A stretch of 64,000 bases of DNA from an uncultured Pseudomonadota bacterium. Its GTDB lineage: Bacteria > Pseudomonadota > Gammaproteobacteria > Steroidobacterales > Steroidobacteraceae. The stretch is from NCBI GenBank assembly GCA_903879335.1, contig CAIRLC010000022.1, positions 62,001-126,000 on the forward strand. The letters run 5' to 3'. The position numbers and the translations under genes are program-made. Position 1 is the first letter of the stretch; every line of letters starts with the position of its first letter. The notes under the pieces are model-generated. The model was not told the DNA's origin. It did no database searches and saw only the letters and a list, made by a program, of their open reading frames with translations. Positions 1-9,673 of the stretch are shown here, in pieces.

Positions 1-963
1 GTTGTTGGATTTGATGGCGATCGCACCGCACCGGCCTTGTACTACGCCTACACAGATTATTTGACGCCACAATCGATTTATCGGGTTGACCTCAAGACAC
101 TCGCAACCGAAGCCTTTCGAACGCCAAGCATCGCTTTTGACTCGAAAGCGTACGTCACAGAACAGGTTTTCTATACATCTAAAGATGGCACGCGAGTACC
201 GATGTATCTCACGCACCGCCGAGATCTACCGCGTGATGGCAAAAGACCCACCATGCTGTATGGGTATGGTGGGTTTAACTCGCCACAACTACCCGCCTTC
301 AGCGTACCCGTAGCCGTTTGGTTAGAGAAGGGAGGCGTGTATGCAGTCGCCAATCTGCGTGGCGGCTCAGAATACGGCGAGGCTTGGCATACAGCCGGCA
401 CGAAACTGAATAAGCAAAACGTATTTGATGATTTCATTGCCGCTGCGGAATGGCTCCAAAAGAATGGGTGGACCAGTCGCGACCATCTCGTCATTCGTGG
501 CCGGAGTAATGGCGGGTTACTCGTGGGCGCAACACTGACCCAGCGGCCGGACCTGTTTGCGGCGGCCCTGCCTGCAGTCGGCGTTATGGATATGTTGCGA
601 TATCACACGGCCAGCGCCAATGCCCGCAGCTGGTCATCCGATTTTGGTCTCTCTGAGAGTCCTGAGGAATTTCGTGCGTTAAGAGCTTACTCGCCCGTTC
701 ACAATGTGCGGTCTGGCGTCTGTTATCCAGCCACTCTGGTGACAACGGCAGAGCACGACGATCGAGTGGTACCTTGGCACAGCTATAAGTTTGCAGCTGC
801 GCTGCAGAATGCTCAGGGCTCTCAATGTCATCGGCCGATTCTGTTACGAGTAGAAACACGAGCCGGACATGGAAACGATCGGCCGGTTTGGATGCAAGTC
901 GAAGACTACGCCGAGCAATGGGCCTTTGCGGCCGCATATATCGGCTTTGAGGTTCAACCATGA
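1..963 (+). CDS. Prolyl oligopeptidase family serine peptidase (S9), 5' end outside window
   Basis: This is the C-terminal catalytic part of an alpha/beta-hydrolase peptidase of the S9 family, which cleaves oligopeptides after proline. The reading frame is open from base 1, so the N-terminal propeller lies outside the window. The nucleophile motif GRSNGG has its Ser codon at 505-507. The Asp region reads HDDRVVP and the His motif AGHGND lies near the C-terminus, so the catalytic triad is intact. The stop overlaps the next start as ATGA (960-963), so the two genes are probably translationally coupled. No statement on a signal peptide is possible because the start is missing. Confidence 0.93.
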   Translation, partial: VVGFDGDRTAPALYYAYTDYLTPQSIYRVDLKTLATEAFRTPSIAFDSKAYVTEQVFYTSKDGTRVPMYLTHRRDLPRDGKRPTMLYGYGGFNSPQLPAFSVPVAVWLEKGGVYAVANLRGGSEYGEAWHTAGTKLNKQNVFDDFIAAAEWLQKNGWTSRDHLVIRGRSNGGLLVGATLTQRPDLFAAALPAVGVMDMLRYHTASANARSWSSDFGLSESPEEFRALRAYSPVHNVRSGVCYPATLVTTAEHDDRVVPWHSYKFAAALQNAQGSQCHRPILLRVETRAGHGNDRPVWMQVEDYAEQWAFAAAYIGFEVQP

Positions 964-3179
964 AGAAGCCCACTGGCTTCCTCGAGATCGTGCGCGAAAA
1001 ACGCGCTGCGCAAAACGTGCATTGGTCGCGGGGCCCTCTGCCCGAGCCTATTGATCTGAAGTCTTACTCGGACTTTAACCTCGGTACTTGGCATATCGAC
1101 GTCAAAGGCTCGCGCATCATACGCGGCGAGCGCATTTTTGAAATCGATGCGCAAACGCTGCTTGCGATTGTGCTGATCCACGGAGCTGCCGCAGATGGTA
1201 TTCGTCGCGACATCTTGTGTCTGCATCTCTATGGGCCTGTTCGGCCTGAAACACACCCCGGAAAACTTCGGCGTGTGACGAGCTTTTTGCGGCGAGTGCT
1301 AGGCGATGATGGCTCGGTCAAATTACTGAATACGGAGAATGACGGCTACGCCTTTGCGATCGGGGATCCGATTGAGGGACGTACTACGCTGGAAGATTAT
1401 GACCATGACGCGCCGATGCGCGTACAGAGCGTTCAGCGCACCATCAACCCCGGACGAACGCGGCGACGCGGCGTAGCACTCGGCACCGCAGTCGGTGTGG
1501 TGATCGCTCTGGCTCTGGTTTTGGTTCTTTTGGTCGAGCGACGTGAGGGCATCCTCTATGGACGGGTGGTCAAAACCGTTTTGTTCGCACAGGAACCCGG
1601 TCGCCAACTGGCGCCGAGTTTCTCTCCAGATGGCGCGCAGATGGTGTTTAGCTGGATCAAGCCTGACGGCACGCAAAAACTCTACATCCGCAACATCGCC
1701 TCGGGGTCTCTCCGTCAGTTAACCGATGGTTCGGGCTTGGACGGAAATCCATTATGGGCACCCAAAGGCGGACAGATTGCCTTCACGCGCCGCGGCCCAG
1801 AGGGCTGCGCCGTCATGACCATTGCTGCCGGCGGTGGACCAGTACGCCAATTGGGTGATTGCGAGTTTCGTAGCGCAGGACAGATGGCTTGGTCTCGTGA
1901 CGGCAGTGCGCTCACGTTTGCGCACCGCACCAGTTGGGAGGCCGCGGCACAGGTCGTACTCGTAAACCTCGCGGACGGAAAGCAATTCGCCGTCACGAAT
2001 CCGAGCTCCGGCATGCCCGGCGATTCTCAACCGTCGCTCGCAACCACCGGGAGGCGATTAGCCTTTGTACGCACTCGCATCGCGGGCGCTGAAGATCTTC
2101 AGGTTCTCGAATTTGAATCGGGCAAGCCGGTTCGGATGACCTATGACCTCTCGCCGATTAACGGCACCGCGTGGGAACAAGGAGGTCACTCGATCATTTT
2201 GTCCTCCACCCGCCGCGGCCAAGACGCGTTGTGGCGAATCCGAATGGATGGCGAACCTGCTGAAAGACTCATTCCATCCGGCGATCCACAGCGACGTCCG
2301 GCTGTCACCGATGACGGCCGTCATCTGGCCTTCGAGCACTGGCGAGTGACCAGTCATTTCGCCCGTTACGGAGGCGCAGCGGACAGCGAGGGGCAGGAGT
2401 TTCGGCGCGGCGTGGCGTTAGAGCGGGGGCTATCCCTCTCGGCCAATGGTCTCGTGGCGGCCTACGTGTCCAACATCGGCGATCACGATGCAGTCTATTT
2501 GGCGAACGCACCGGATGGCGTGCCACACCCCGTCACCAAGGGTAGCTATGACGCGATTGAAACGCCAAAGGTCTCCCCGGACGGTAAGCGCGTCGTATTC
2601 GCCGCCGTCACTCACGGTCATCTCGATCTATACCTTCTCGATATTGGATCGGGCGCGGCGGAAACTCGCTTAACGACCGAGGGCGAGAGTCGCGCGCCAT
2701 CCTGGTCACACGACGGCACGACGATCTATTTCAGCTCAACGCGTAATGGCAAACGCTGGCAACTTTATCGACAGCGCCTCCACGACGGGACTGCGGAACA
2801 ATTGACTGAAGAAGGCGGCCTCGCGGCCCAAGAATCCACGGACGGACAGTGGCTCTACTTCGTGCGGCCAGATCGGAAAGGTCTGTGGCAACGCAGCACG
2901 GCTCCGGGCGGTGATGATCAGTTCCTGGTGGGCGACTTAGCACCCATCGACTGGCGCAACTTTCTCGTAGCAGGCGATGCAGTTTGGTTTATCAGTCGCC
3001 CGGCCGGTGACCCTACGCTGACTCGCTACGTGTTTGCAAAAGGCCGCGTTGAGCCCGGCCCCTTGGTTGTCGGGCTCCTCGGGGACTCGGGGTTAGCTCT
3101 ACTCCCGTCTGGACGCGAAGTGGTCCTTGCGGAGGCGGTGGATACTCAGGTCGATATTGAACTCGCCACGCTTGAATAA
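960..3179 (+). CDS. Membrane-anchored winged-helix protein with TolB-like beta-propeller
   Basis: This 739-residue protein has three parts. Residues about 40-135 look like an OmpR/CadC-type winged-helix DNA-binding domain. One hydrophobic segment at about 171-192 follows a basic stretch. The rest holds about ten PD40/WD40-like repeats of the form SPDGxxxxF, as in TolB, for example near residues 219-230 and again around 'VSPDGKRVVF' and 'WSHDGTTIYF'. The family resemblance suggests a one-component regulator with a cytoplasmic DNA-binding head and a periplasmic sensor. It overlaps the upstream peptidase by 4 nt, which suggests a shared job in peptide sensing or use; that link is inference. Its last 34 nt overlap the convergent Nudix gene. 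Confidence 0.85.
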   Translation: MKKPTGFLEIVREKRAAQNVHWSRGPLPEPIDLKSYSDFNLGTWHIDVKGSRIIRGERIFEIDAQTLLAIVLIHGAAADGIRRDILCLHLYGPVRPETHPGKLRRVTSFLRRVLGDDGSVKLLNTENDGYAFAIGDPIEGRTTLEDYDHDAPMRVQSVQRTINPGRTRRRGVALGTAVGVVIALALVLVLLVERREGILYGRVVKTVLFAQEPGRQLAPSFSPDGAQMVFSWIKPDGTQKLYIRNIASGSLRQLTDGSGLDGNPLWAPKGGQIAFTRRGPEGCAVMTIAAGGGPVRQLGDCEFRSAGQMAWSRDGSALTFAHRTSWEAAAQVVLVNLADGKQFAVTNPSSGMPGDSQPSLATTGRRLAFVRTRIAGAEDLQVLEFESGKPVRMTYDLSPINGTAWEQGGHSIILSSTRRGQDALWRIRMDGEPAERLIPSGDPQRRPAVTDDGRHLAFEHWRVTSHFARYGGAADSEGQEFRRGVALERGLSLSANGLVAAYVSNIGDHDAVYLANAPDGVPHPVTKGSYDAIETPKVSPDGKRVVFAAVTHGHLDLYLLDIGSGAAETRLTTEGESRAPSWSHDGTTIYFSSTRNGKRWQLYRQRLHDGTAEQLTEEGGLAAQESTDGQWLYFVRPDRKGLWQRSTAPGGDDQFLVGDLAPIDWRNFLVAGDAVWFISRPAGDPTLTRYVFAKGRVEPGPLVVGLLGDSGLALLPSGREVVLAEAVDTQVDIELATLE

Positions 3180-3865
3180 GTACCCAGCCAGGAGCCAGTC
3201 GCTTCATTTGACGGGCAATGACCGCGGACGTACCAAGGCAAGCCGGCGCCAACGATTTCGGCCATCTGCTCTGGCGATGGCGCGACGTCTACTAGTAAAA
3301 AGTCCGCGCCGGCATTGCGGGCGATTAGCGCCTCGTTGAAATCCTTGAGGCGAACGCCCACCAATCCACGCGCAGAATTCGCGGCACGGATATCCGCACA
3401 ACGCTCATAGATCATGCAATCGGCCATCGGAACATCAAAGTCGATGTGAGACCCAAGCCGCAGTGCAGTCACAATCGGGCGATCAGCTTCAAGAATATCG
3501 ACGTCTGGCAATTCATCAGGCATGTGCCACGCCAACCGCTGACCTTCGCGCCCCATCGGCGTCCCTTCCCAGCCAGTCACCCGAAAAGCCTGAATATGTA
3601 CCGCCCGCGCAGCCCCTGGGTAATGAAACGTTAGGCTATGGAAATGGACGCAATTTGAGGGCTGCGCGAGAATCCCGAGTTCTTCTTCCAATTCTCTCGT
3701 CAACGCCAACGTGGCGGTCTCACCCGGGTCAATTTTGCCTCCAGGAAACTCCCATCGCCCCGCAAAAGCTTTACCAGCCGGTCTCGCGGCCAACAAGACA
3801 CGTCCTTCGGCATCAAATAACAAACCAGCCACGACCGATAAGGGAGTCAAGACTTGTGCGCTCAT
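3146..3865 (-). CDS. mutT: Nudix hydrolase (MutT, 8-oxo-dGTP diphosphatase type) with shortened ThiE-like tail
   Basis: Residues 1-130 form a MutT-like Nudix domain that in the family removes 8-oxo-dGTP from the nucleotide pool. The Nudix box at about residues 43-65 is complete (GGKIDPGET then RELEEELG). Bifunctional relatives carry a thiamine-phosphate-synthase-like domain of about 180 residues after the Nudix part. Here only about 90 residues follow, including a recognisable 'NAGADFLLVD' strand, so that domain is shortened and probably not catalytic. Closeness to secA matches the mutT position in related bacteria. The 3' end overlaps the convergent regulator gene by 34 nt. Confidence 0.88.
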   Translation of the reverse strand: MSAQVLTPLSVVAGLLFDAEGRVLLAARPAGKAFAGRWEFPGGKIDPGETATLALTRELEEELGILAQPSNCVHFHSLTFHYPGAARAVHIQAFRVTGWEGTPMGREGQRLAWHMPDELPDVDILEADRPIVTALRLGSHIDFDVPMADCMIYERCADIRAANSARGLVGVRLKDFNEALIARNAGADFLLVDVAPSPEQMAEIVGAGLPWYVRGHCPSNEATGSWLGTYSSVASSIST

Positions 3866-3919
3866 AGTGCTTGATTACCCAACACAGTAGAGTGATTCAA
3901 GAGGCTTTGCATGGATGAC

Positions 3920-5372
3920 TCACGGCGTAATTAGACTATTTAAGACACCAGGCTTGAAGGACATTGCAACGATGTCCGCCAAATGGTCCAAGGCGTTATC
4001 CAGTGCTGGCACTGAAACTCCAAACATCGCATTCAGCACCGTTGGACTTTCTAAAAATCCGTGTAAGTAGAGCCCGAGTACACTGCCGCGATGCCAACCG
4101 ATCGCCACACCGGCAGCATCAACCACCGCGACTTCGGTATCAAATTCCCCAGACGTCCGACCGATATGAATTTCATAGCCCTCAATGATCAGCCCGTTTA
4201 AACGCTCCCAAGGCCCCGGCGGGAGAATAAAAAATGCAGCCGTCTTCAGAATGCGCTTAGGTGACTCGAATCGTGTCTTGACCGACAAAAGACCCAATCC
4301 GTCGACCGTGACGGCGCCCGACCCTTCTAAGCCATAAGGGTCCTCCAAGCAGAGGCCTAATAATTGCAAACCACCACAAATTCCCAGCACGGGTCGGCCT
4401 TGCGCGGCATGGTCACGAATAACCTCATCCATGCCAGTGTGACGCAACCACTCCAGATCGACGCGCGTCTGCTTGGAGCCGGGCAATATGATCCAATCGG
4501 AACGGGTCAATCCTGCGCGATCGCGCACAAACTCAACGTGGATACCCGCACTCAACAAACATTCGAATTCATCCAAATTACTCGCGGCGGGACCCGCCAC
4601 AATCGCGATCCTCGGCCCGAGGCCCGTTGACCGGCCGCGCGGAAGAGCGTCTTCCTCCGGCAGTCCGTGTTGGTGGATATAAGGCACGATAGCGACCGTC
4701 GGGACTCCTGTGAGTCGCTGCAGATCTTCTGGGGCCGGTGATAACAAGTCTGGATCGCCTCGGAACCGATTCAGGACGAATCCCGTCACTTGCGCGCGAA
4801 CATCGGGAGGCATTAACGCATGGGTTCCATAGAGGTGAGCGAAGGACCCGCCGCGATCAATGTCTGACACCAAAAGACACCGTGCCTTGGACCATCGCGC
4901 TGTACTGAGATTAACGTAGTCCTCAGTCGCAAGGTTGATCTCGGCGGGCGAGCCCGCGCCTTCAATGACGATGACGTCATAATTCGCGGCCAAGCTTCGA
5001 TAGGCAGTTTCCGCAACCGAAGACAACAGTTGACTCCGCTGGCGCCAACTCATTGCGGAAAGCGCTGCATTCGCCGCTCCCATCACAACGACCTGACTGC
5101 GTGTATCCGACTCGGGCTTCAACAGCACCGGGTTCATGCGTACGTCCGGAACCACTCGCGCGGCTAGGGCCTGAAAATACTGCGCGCTACCAATTTCGCC
5201 CAAACCACCGCCGGGGCTTGGGACGACCCGAGCGTGGTTGCTCATGTTTTGCGCCTTAAAGGGTGCGACACGCAATCCTTGGCCGCGCGTAATGGCGGCA
5301 TAAAGCCGTGGCGAGCCAACTCTTGCCAGCACCACTTGTGCAGCCAAGCACCATGACCGCTCGCGCCGTCAT
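3920..5372 (-). CDS. cobQ: Cobyric acid synthase, interrupted by a one-base frameshift
   Basis: CobQ/CbiP amidates four side chains of the corrin ring using glutamine and ATP. The main frame (5347 down to 3920) carries the dethiobiotin-synthetase-like domain and a GATase domain with the Cys motif GICGGLQLLG and His motifs YEIHIGR and YLHGF. That frame lacks the N-terminal ATP site. The missing site lies in the neighbouring frame from an ATG at 5372: MTARAVMVLGCTSGAGKS, with Walker A GCTSGAGKS at residues 10-18 and a GGAGG ribosome site 10 nt upstream. Removing one G of the GG pair at 5283-5284 joins the frames as 'LCRHYAR-QGLRVAPFKAQN', a good family match. The TTG at 5347 is therefore not the true start. 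It may be a sequencing error or a real lesion. No other cobalamin gene or B12 riboswitch is nearby. Confidence 0.85.
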
Positions 5373-5486
5373 CACAAGCGAGCCTCCGTCGACAGCGCGG
5401 ACGGGCTACAGTAGTCTCTGAATATTAGTAGGTTCATCGTTATGCACCAAGACGGTTGCGGCAAGCACCGAGCTTAAGGAGTCGTC

Positions 5487-5927
5487 ATGCAAGTTCGACC
5501 GATGGTAGCAACAGATCGCGCAGGTTGGGATCCGCTCTGGCAGGGTTATCTGACCTTCTATAAAGCGTCGGTTAATGACGCAACTACAGAACAGACCTTT
5601 GGGCGATTAACCGGTGGCGCTGAGCCCATGGGTGCGTTTCTCGCCATCGATGAGAATGGGCAGGCTGTCGGCGTGGTGCACTGGATCATGCATCGCTCAT
5701 GCTGGACTCAGGGTGACTACTGCTACCTGCAGGATCTCTTCGTCGTCCCCGAATTACGGAATAAAGGCATTGGACGGCTATTGATCGATGCCGTGTACGA
5801 GAAGTCACGTGCATTGGGCGCCAGCCGAGTCTGGTGGCTCACGCATGAAACCAATACGGACGCCATGAAGCTATACGACAAAGTCGCCGATCGTTCTGGC
5901 TTCCTCCAATACCGAAAGATTTTGTAG
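5487..5927 (+). CDS. GNAT family N-acetyltransferase
   Basis: This 146-residue single-domain protein fits the Gcn5-related acetyltransferase fold, which moves an acetyl group from acetyl-CoA to an amine. The acetyl-CoA-binding motif A is visible as 'FVVPELRNKGIGRLLI' at about residues 85-100, and the late motif as 'NTDAMKLYDK'. The substrate cannot be told from sequence. A clear ribosome site, TAAGGAG, lies 6 nt before the ATG. It faces away from cobQ and converges on secA, with a shared terminator between. Confidence 0.88.
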   Translation: MQVRPMVATDRAGWDPLWQGYLTFYKASVNDATTEQTFGRLTGGAEPMGAFLAIDENGQAVGVVHWIMHRSCWTQGDYCYLQDLFVVPELRNKGIGRLLIDAVYEKSRALGASRVWWLTHETNTDAMKLYDKVADRSGFLQYRKIL

Positions 5928-5978
5928 GTCATTCCACTTCAGGCAACGGAGCTCTGACGTCCTGCGCCCAGTGATCAT

Positions 5979-6013
5979 AAAAAAGCCCGGTTGTTTCCAA
6001 CCGGGCTTTTTTT
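5979..6013. terminator. Bidirectional rho-independent terminator
   Basis: A perfect 9-bp stem (GCCCGGTTG at 5985-5993 with CAACCGGGC at 5998-6006) has a TTTC loop. It is flanked by six A on the left and seven T on the right, so it can stop transcription from both sides. It sits between the convergent GNAT gene and secA and serves both. Confidence 0.93.
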
Positions 6014-6034
6014 ACATCTCCAGACCTTAAGCGT

Positions 6035-9000
6035 CTATTCAGCCAATGCCCCGTGGCAATGCTTGTATTTCTGCCCTGAGCCGCAAGGACATAGGTCGTT
6101 GCGCCCCACCGTCGGAAACGGGTCCGACTCATCGGCCTGCAACGCACCATGGCATTGCTTAAACTTGCGCCCTGAACCACACGGACAGACTTCGTTACGA
6201 CCGATCTTGCGAACTTCTCGCTGGAACGGTACTGCCGCCTCCGGTTCTTGGGGGCTATCCGCAGGTGGCGCCGATCCGGTAAGCGACGGAGCCTCAGCGT
6301 GCTGGAACTGCATCATTCGCTCTAAGCGAGCCTGCCGTTCCAGTTCCTCACGCTCAAGTTCGGCCTCCGAACGGACTTGCATCCGCGCTAACAGCGACAC
6401 GGCATCGTAGTTAATGCGGTCAAGCATTGAGGTGAAGAGCTCAAAGGCTTCACGCTTATATTCTTGTTTAGGATTCTTCTGGGCATAAGACCGCAGGAAG
6501 ATGCCCTGGCGCATGTAGTCCATCGCCGCCAAATGCTCGCGCCACTGTGTATCCAACATCTGCAGCAAGAGCGTTCTCTCGACGCGGCGCAACTCGCCCG
6601 CTCCAAGAATTGCTTCCTTCTCAGCGTATGCGTGCTCGAATGCAGCGATGAGGAACTCCTCAACATCACGTGCACCTCGGGATTTGTCGGCATCCAGCCA
6701 CGCCTTGGCGTCAAAGCCAACGCCGAAGTCACGAGCCAAGGTGTTCTGCAAGCCTTCGAGGTTCCAGTGCTCATCCACCGTCTCCGGTGGCATCGCCTGG
6801 GTCACGAGTCCAACAATGACGTCACGACGTAAATCGCGGATCGTATCGGCGATGTCATTCGAGGACATCAGGTCATTGCGATGACCATAAATAACCTTAC
6901 GCTGATCATTTGCGACGTCATCATATTCAAGCAGGTTCTTGCGCAGATCGAAGTTATAAGCTTCAACCTTTCTCTGCGCCCGTTCGATTTGGCGGGACAG
7001 CAGAGGGCTTTCAATCGCTTCGCCAGCCTTCATACCGACGCGCGAGAGCATCGCCTTCATCCGCTCAGGATCGCCAAAGATCCGCATGAGATTGTCTTCG
7101 AGCGACAGATAGAAGCGAGACGAACCCGGATCACCCTGACGACCCGAACGGCCGCGTAACTGGTTATCGATACGGCGTGACTCGTGGCGTTCGGTACCAA
7201 TGATGTGCAATCCGCCCGAGGCCAAAACCTGCTCGTGGCGAACTCGCCACTCCACTTGAGTCGCATCGACTGCCGCACTGTCCGCGTCAGCGTCCAACGT
7301 ATCCGGCTTACCGCCTAATACAATGTCGGTACCACGGCCGGCCATGTTCGTCGCGATGGTAACAGCGCCCGGCCGACCCGCTTGGGCAACGATCTGCGCC
7401 TCACGCTCATGCTGTTTAGCGTTTAACACTTCATGCGCAATGCCTTCGGCACGAAGCGCATTCGACAGCAGCTCTGATGTTTCAATAGACGTCGTGCCCA
7501 CCAGAACCGGCTGCTGCCGACCGATGCAGGCCCGAATGTCTTCAACGATTGCTTCGAATTTATCTTTTTGCGTTAGGTAGACCAAGTCCGATCGATCCTG
7601 ACGCTGCATCGGCCGATGCGTCGGAATCACGACGACTTCAAGACCGTAAATTTGCTGGAACTCAAATGCCTCAGTGTCTGCAGTGCCGGTCATACCCGAC
7701 AACTTCTTGTACATGCGGAAGAAATTCTGGAAGGTGATCGACGCGATGGTCTGATTTTCTTCGCGAACTTCTACGCCTTCCTTGGCTTCGACCGCTTGAT
7801 GCAGTCCATCGGACCAACGGCGTCCCGGCATCGTCCGGCCGGTAAATTCATCAACGATAATCACCTCGCCATTGCGGACGATGTACTCAACATCCTTGTG
7901 ATACAGGCCGTGCGCCCGCAGAGCCGCATTGAGGTGGTGCATCAATCGAATATGAGTGGCGTCATAAAGACTGCCGCCTTCTCGAACCAGTCCGGCTTCT
8001 TGGACAATCCGTTCCACAGTTTCATGACCGACTTCGGTCAAATGCACCTGCTTCTGCTTCTCATCGACCCAATAATCACCGCCGACACGCAGGTCGTAAC
8101 GGGCCTCGTCCGACAAGTTAACCAATGAAAGTTCTTCGATCGCGGTAGCGGCCGGCATCGCTACAGACACCGTCTGACTACGAGCATCACGCCAGATTTC
8201 AAATTTTACTTTTGACGCCGACTTCATGCCGGCTAGAGCCGCCTTGACGTCCCTCGACTCAACAACCGGCGTCCCCGCGACCGAGAGCAGTACGTCATTC
8301 GCCTGCAGCGAACCGGCAAACGTCGCACCGTCTACAGCTGCAAGGAGCACTCCGCCCTCAACAGCCTCTTCCTTCGAGGCACGCGCGAGCTTTGGTAGCA
8401 GCGCATTAATCTTCAAATACAGTTCCGTGCTTTCATCGGCAGGACCGGAGATGATCAGTGGGGTGCGTGCCTCATCGATAAGAATTGAGTCCACTTCGTC
8501 GACAATCGCGAATTGCAACGTTCTCTGGACGCGATCCTCAAGCCGAAACGACAGATTGTCGCGCAGGTAATCAAAGCCATACTCATTATTGGTGCCGTAG
8601 GTGATATCGCAGGCATAGGCTGCGCGTTTTTCATCCTGCGATTGCCCGGAACGAATCACGCCAACCGTCATGCCTAGAAAGCGATAGACCGGCGCCATCC
8701 ACTCAGCGTCACGAGTAGCCAGGTAGTCGTTGACAGTTACTACGTGCGCCCCGAGCCCTGGCAGCGCATTCAGGTAGGTGGGTAGAGTTGCGACAAGGGT
8801 CTTGCCCTCGCCGGTGCGCATTTCAGAAATTTTCCCCTGATGCAGCGCAATACCGCCAATCAACTGGACATCAAAGTGGCGCATGCCTAACGCGCGTCTT
8901 GCGGCCTCACGGACGGCAGCGAACGCTTCAGGCAGCAGGCTGTCGAGTGTTTCACCGTGGGCGAGTCGCTCACGGAATTTTGCTGTGATGCCGGGAAATG

Positions 9001-9121
9001 CATCATCCGGGAGCGCACGCATCTGGTCATCCAGCGCGTTGGTAGCGGAAACGAGGCGACCGTACTGGCGCAAGAGGCGCTGATTGCGGCTACCGAAGAT
9101 CGACTTCAGAAACTTGAACAC
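6035..9121 (-). CDS. secA: Preprotein translocase ATPase SecA, with PDZ-like insertion and two SEC-C motifs
   Basis: SecA drives unfolded preproteins through SecYEG by ATP hydrolysis. Walker A MRTGEGKT is at residues 101-108 and the DEVD box at 208-211. The second ATPase half carries '[14 protein letters not shown]' and '[16 protein letters not shown]', followed by helical scaffold motifs. The protein has 1028 residues against about 900 in E. coli. Two additions explain this. Residues about 255-345 (8087-8359) form a PDZ-like domain inside the preprotein cross-linking domain, where E. coli has about eight residues. The C-terminus has two SEC-C zinc motifs (CPCGSGxxxKxCHG) at about 973-995 and 1005-1028 instead of one. 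The start is GTG at 9121, with AAGGA upstream. Flanking SecA sequence is conserved and in frame. Confidence 0.98.
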   Translation of the reverse strand: MFKFLKSIFGSRNQRLLRQYGRLVSATNALDDQMRALPDDAFPGITAKFRERLAHGETLDSLLPEAFAAVREAARRALGMRHFDVQLIGGIALHQGKISEMRTGEGKTLVATLPTYLNALPGLGAHVVTVNDYLATRDAEWMAPVYRFLGMTVGVIRSGQSQDEKRAAYACDITYGTNNEYGFDYLRDNLSFRLEDRVQRTLQFAIVDEVDSILIDEARTPLIISGPADESTELYLKINALLPKLARASKEEAVEGGVLLAAVDGATFAGSLQANDVLLSVAGTPVVESRDVKAALAGMKSASKVKFEIWRDARSQTVSVAMPAATAIEELSLVNLSDEARYDLRVGGDYWVDEKQKQVHLTEVGHETVERIVQEAGLVREGGSLYDATHIRLMHHLNAALRAHGLYHKDVEYIVRNGEVIIVDEFTGRTMPGRRWSDGLHQAVEAKEGVEVREENQTIASITFQNFFRMYKKLSGMTGTADTEAFEFQQIYGLEVVVIPTHRPMQRQDRSDLVYLTQKDKFEAIVEDIRACIGRQQPVLVGTTSIETSELLSNALRAEGIAHEVLNAKQHEREAQIVAQAGRPGAVTIATNMAGRGTDIVLGGKPDTLDADADSAAVDATQVEWRVRHEQVLASGGLHIIGTERHESRRIDNQLRGRSGRQGDPGSSRFYLSLEDNLMRIFGDPERMKAMLSRVGMKAGEAIESPLLSRQIERAQRKVEAYNFDLRKNLLEYDDVANDQRKVIYGHRNDLMSSNDIADTIRDLRRDVIVGLVTQAMPPETVDEHWNLEGLQNTLARDFGVGFDAKAWLDADKSRGARDVEEFLIAAFEHAYAEKEAILGAGELRRVERTLLLQMLDTQWREHLAAMDYMRQGIFLRSYAQKNPKQEYKREAFELFTSMLDRINYDAVSLLARMQVRSEAELEREELERQARLERMMQFQHAEAPSLTGSAPPADSPQEPEAAVPFQREVRKIGRNEVCPCGSGRKFKQCHGALQADESDPFPTVGRNDLCPCGSGQKYKHCHGALAE

Positions 9122-9176
9122 AGGTCAGAATCCTTGATGGCGGCCGGCGCGGGCCGGGGCCGGGGGAAAGTTGGCT

Positions 9177-9182
9177 ATTGTA
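9177..9182 (-). promoter_or_regulatory. Possible -10 element of a secA promoter
   Basis: The minus strand reads TACAAT about 55 bases before the secA GTG start. I see no good -35 hexamer at the right distance, so this is weak. The 228-base gap between secA and the divergent DUF721 gene must hold promoters for both. Confidence 0.3.
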
Positions 9183-9349
9183 CTGAGTCGAGATGACCAT
9201 TACCCGCCCAAGGTCGCTAAGTGGGGTTCGGACCACAGAACCTCAAGGGGGCGCCCGCCAGAAGGTTTGCCACAGCCCCTTGCCCGACAGGGCGGTTGCG
9301 AGCATTCTGGCTGCGATCACCGCAGCGTCACATCGTCATTTATTTCCCA

Positions 9350-9673
9350 ATGACCTCAAAAAAACCCTTTTCTATCAGTAGTTTACTTGAGCTTCACGGG
9401 AAGAGACTCGGCGCACTAAGGGCGGGCGCGGAACGGGCAAGATCGACGCTATCGCAGGTGGATGCAGTCCTGCCGGCCGAATTGGCCGGTACGGTTCACG
9501 CAGCCTCATTCGACGCCGAAGGGGTGCTGACCCTCGTGGTGGACAGTGGCGCGTTTGCAACCCGTCTCCGCTATGCCCTTCCAGAGCTGCTCCCCAAAGT
9601 ACTCAGTGACGCCGGCACCCCGGCCGATCGTGGCCGCATTCAGGTGAGACCGCGCGCCACGCCGAGGGCTTAG
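9350..9673 (+). CDS. DUF721 (DciA-like) protein
   Basis: This 107-residue protein matches the DUF721 family by its small size, its N-terminal '[18 protein letters not shown]' region and its central '[21 protein letters not shown]' type strand pattern. DciA members load the replicative helicase DnaB in many bacteria; whether this short one does is not shown. The position between lpxC and secA, facing away from secA, is typical in gammaproteobacteria. The ATG at 9350 is chosen because the family match begins there, although the frame is open further upstream. Its stop overlaps the convergent lpxC stop by 4 nt. Confidence 0.75.
   Translation: MTSKKPFSISSLLELHGKRLGALRAGAERARSTLSQVDAVLPAELAGTVHAASFDAEGVLTLVVDSGAFATRLRYALPELLPKVLSDAGTPADRGRIQVRPRATPRA

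Noticed and set aside
5281..5347. TTG start at 5347 for cobQ
   Set aside because: The first 20 codons do not match the family, whereas the adjacent frame carries the Walker A motif and a good ribosome site.
5373..5486. Possible cobalamin riboswitch upstream of cobQ
   Set aside because: The 114-base gap has no B12-box-like sequence and is too short for the usual aptamer plus expression platform.
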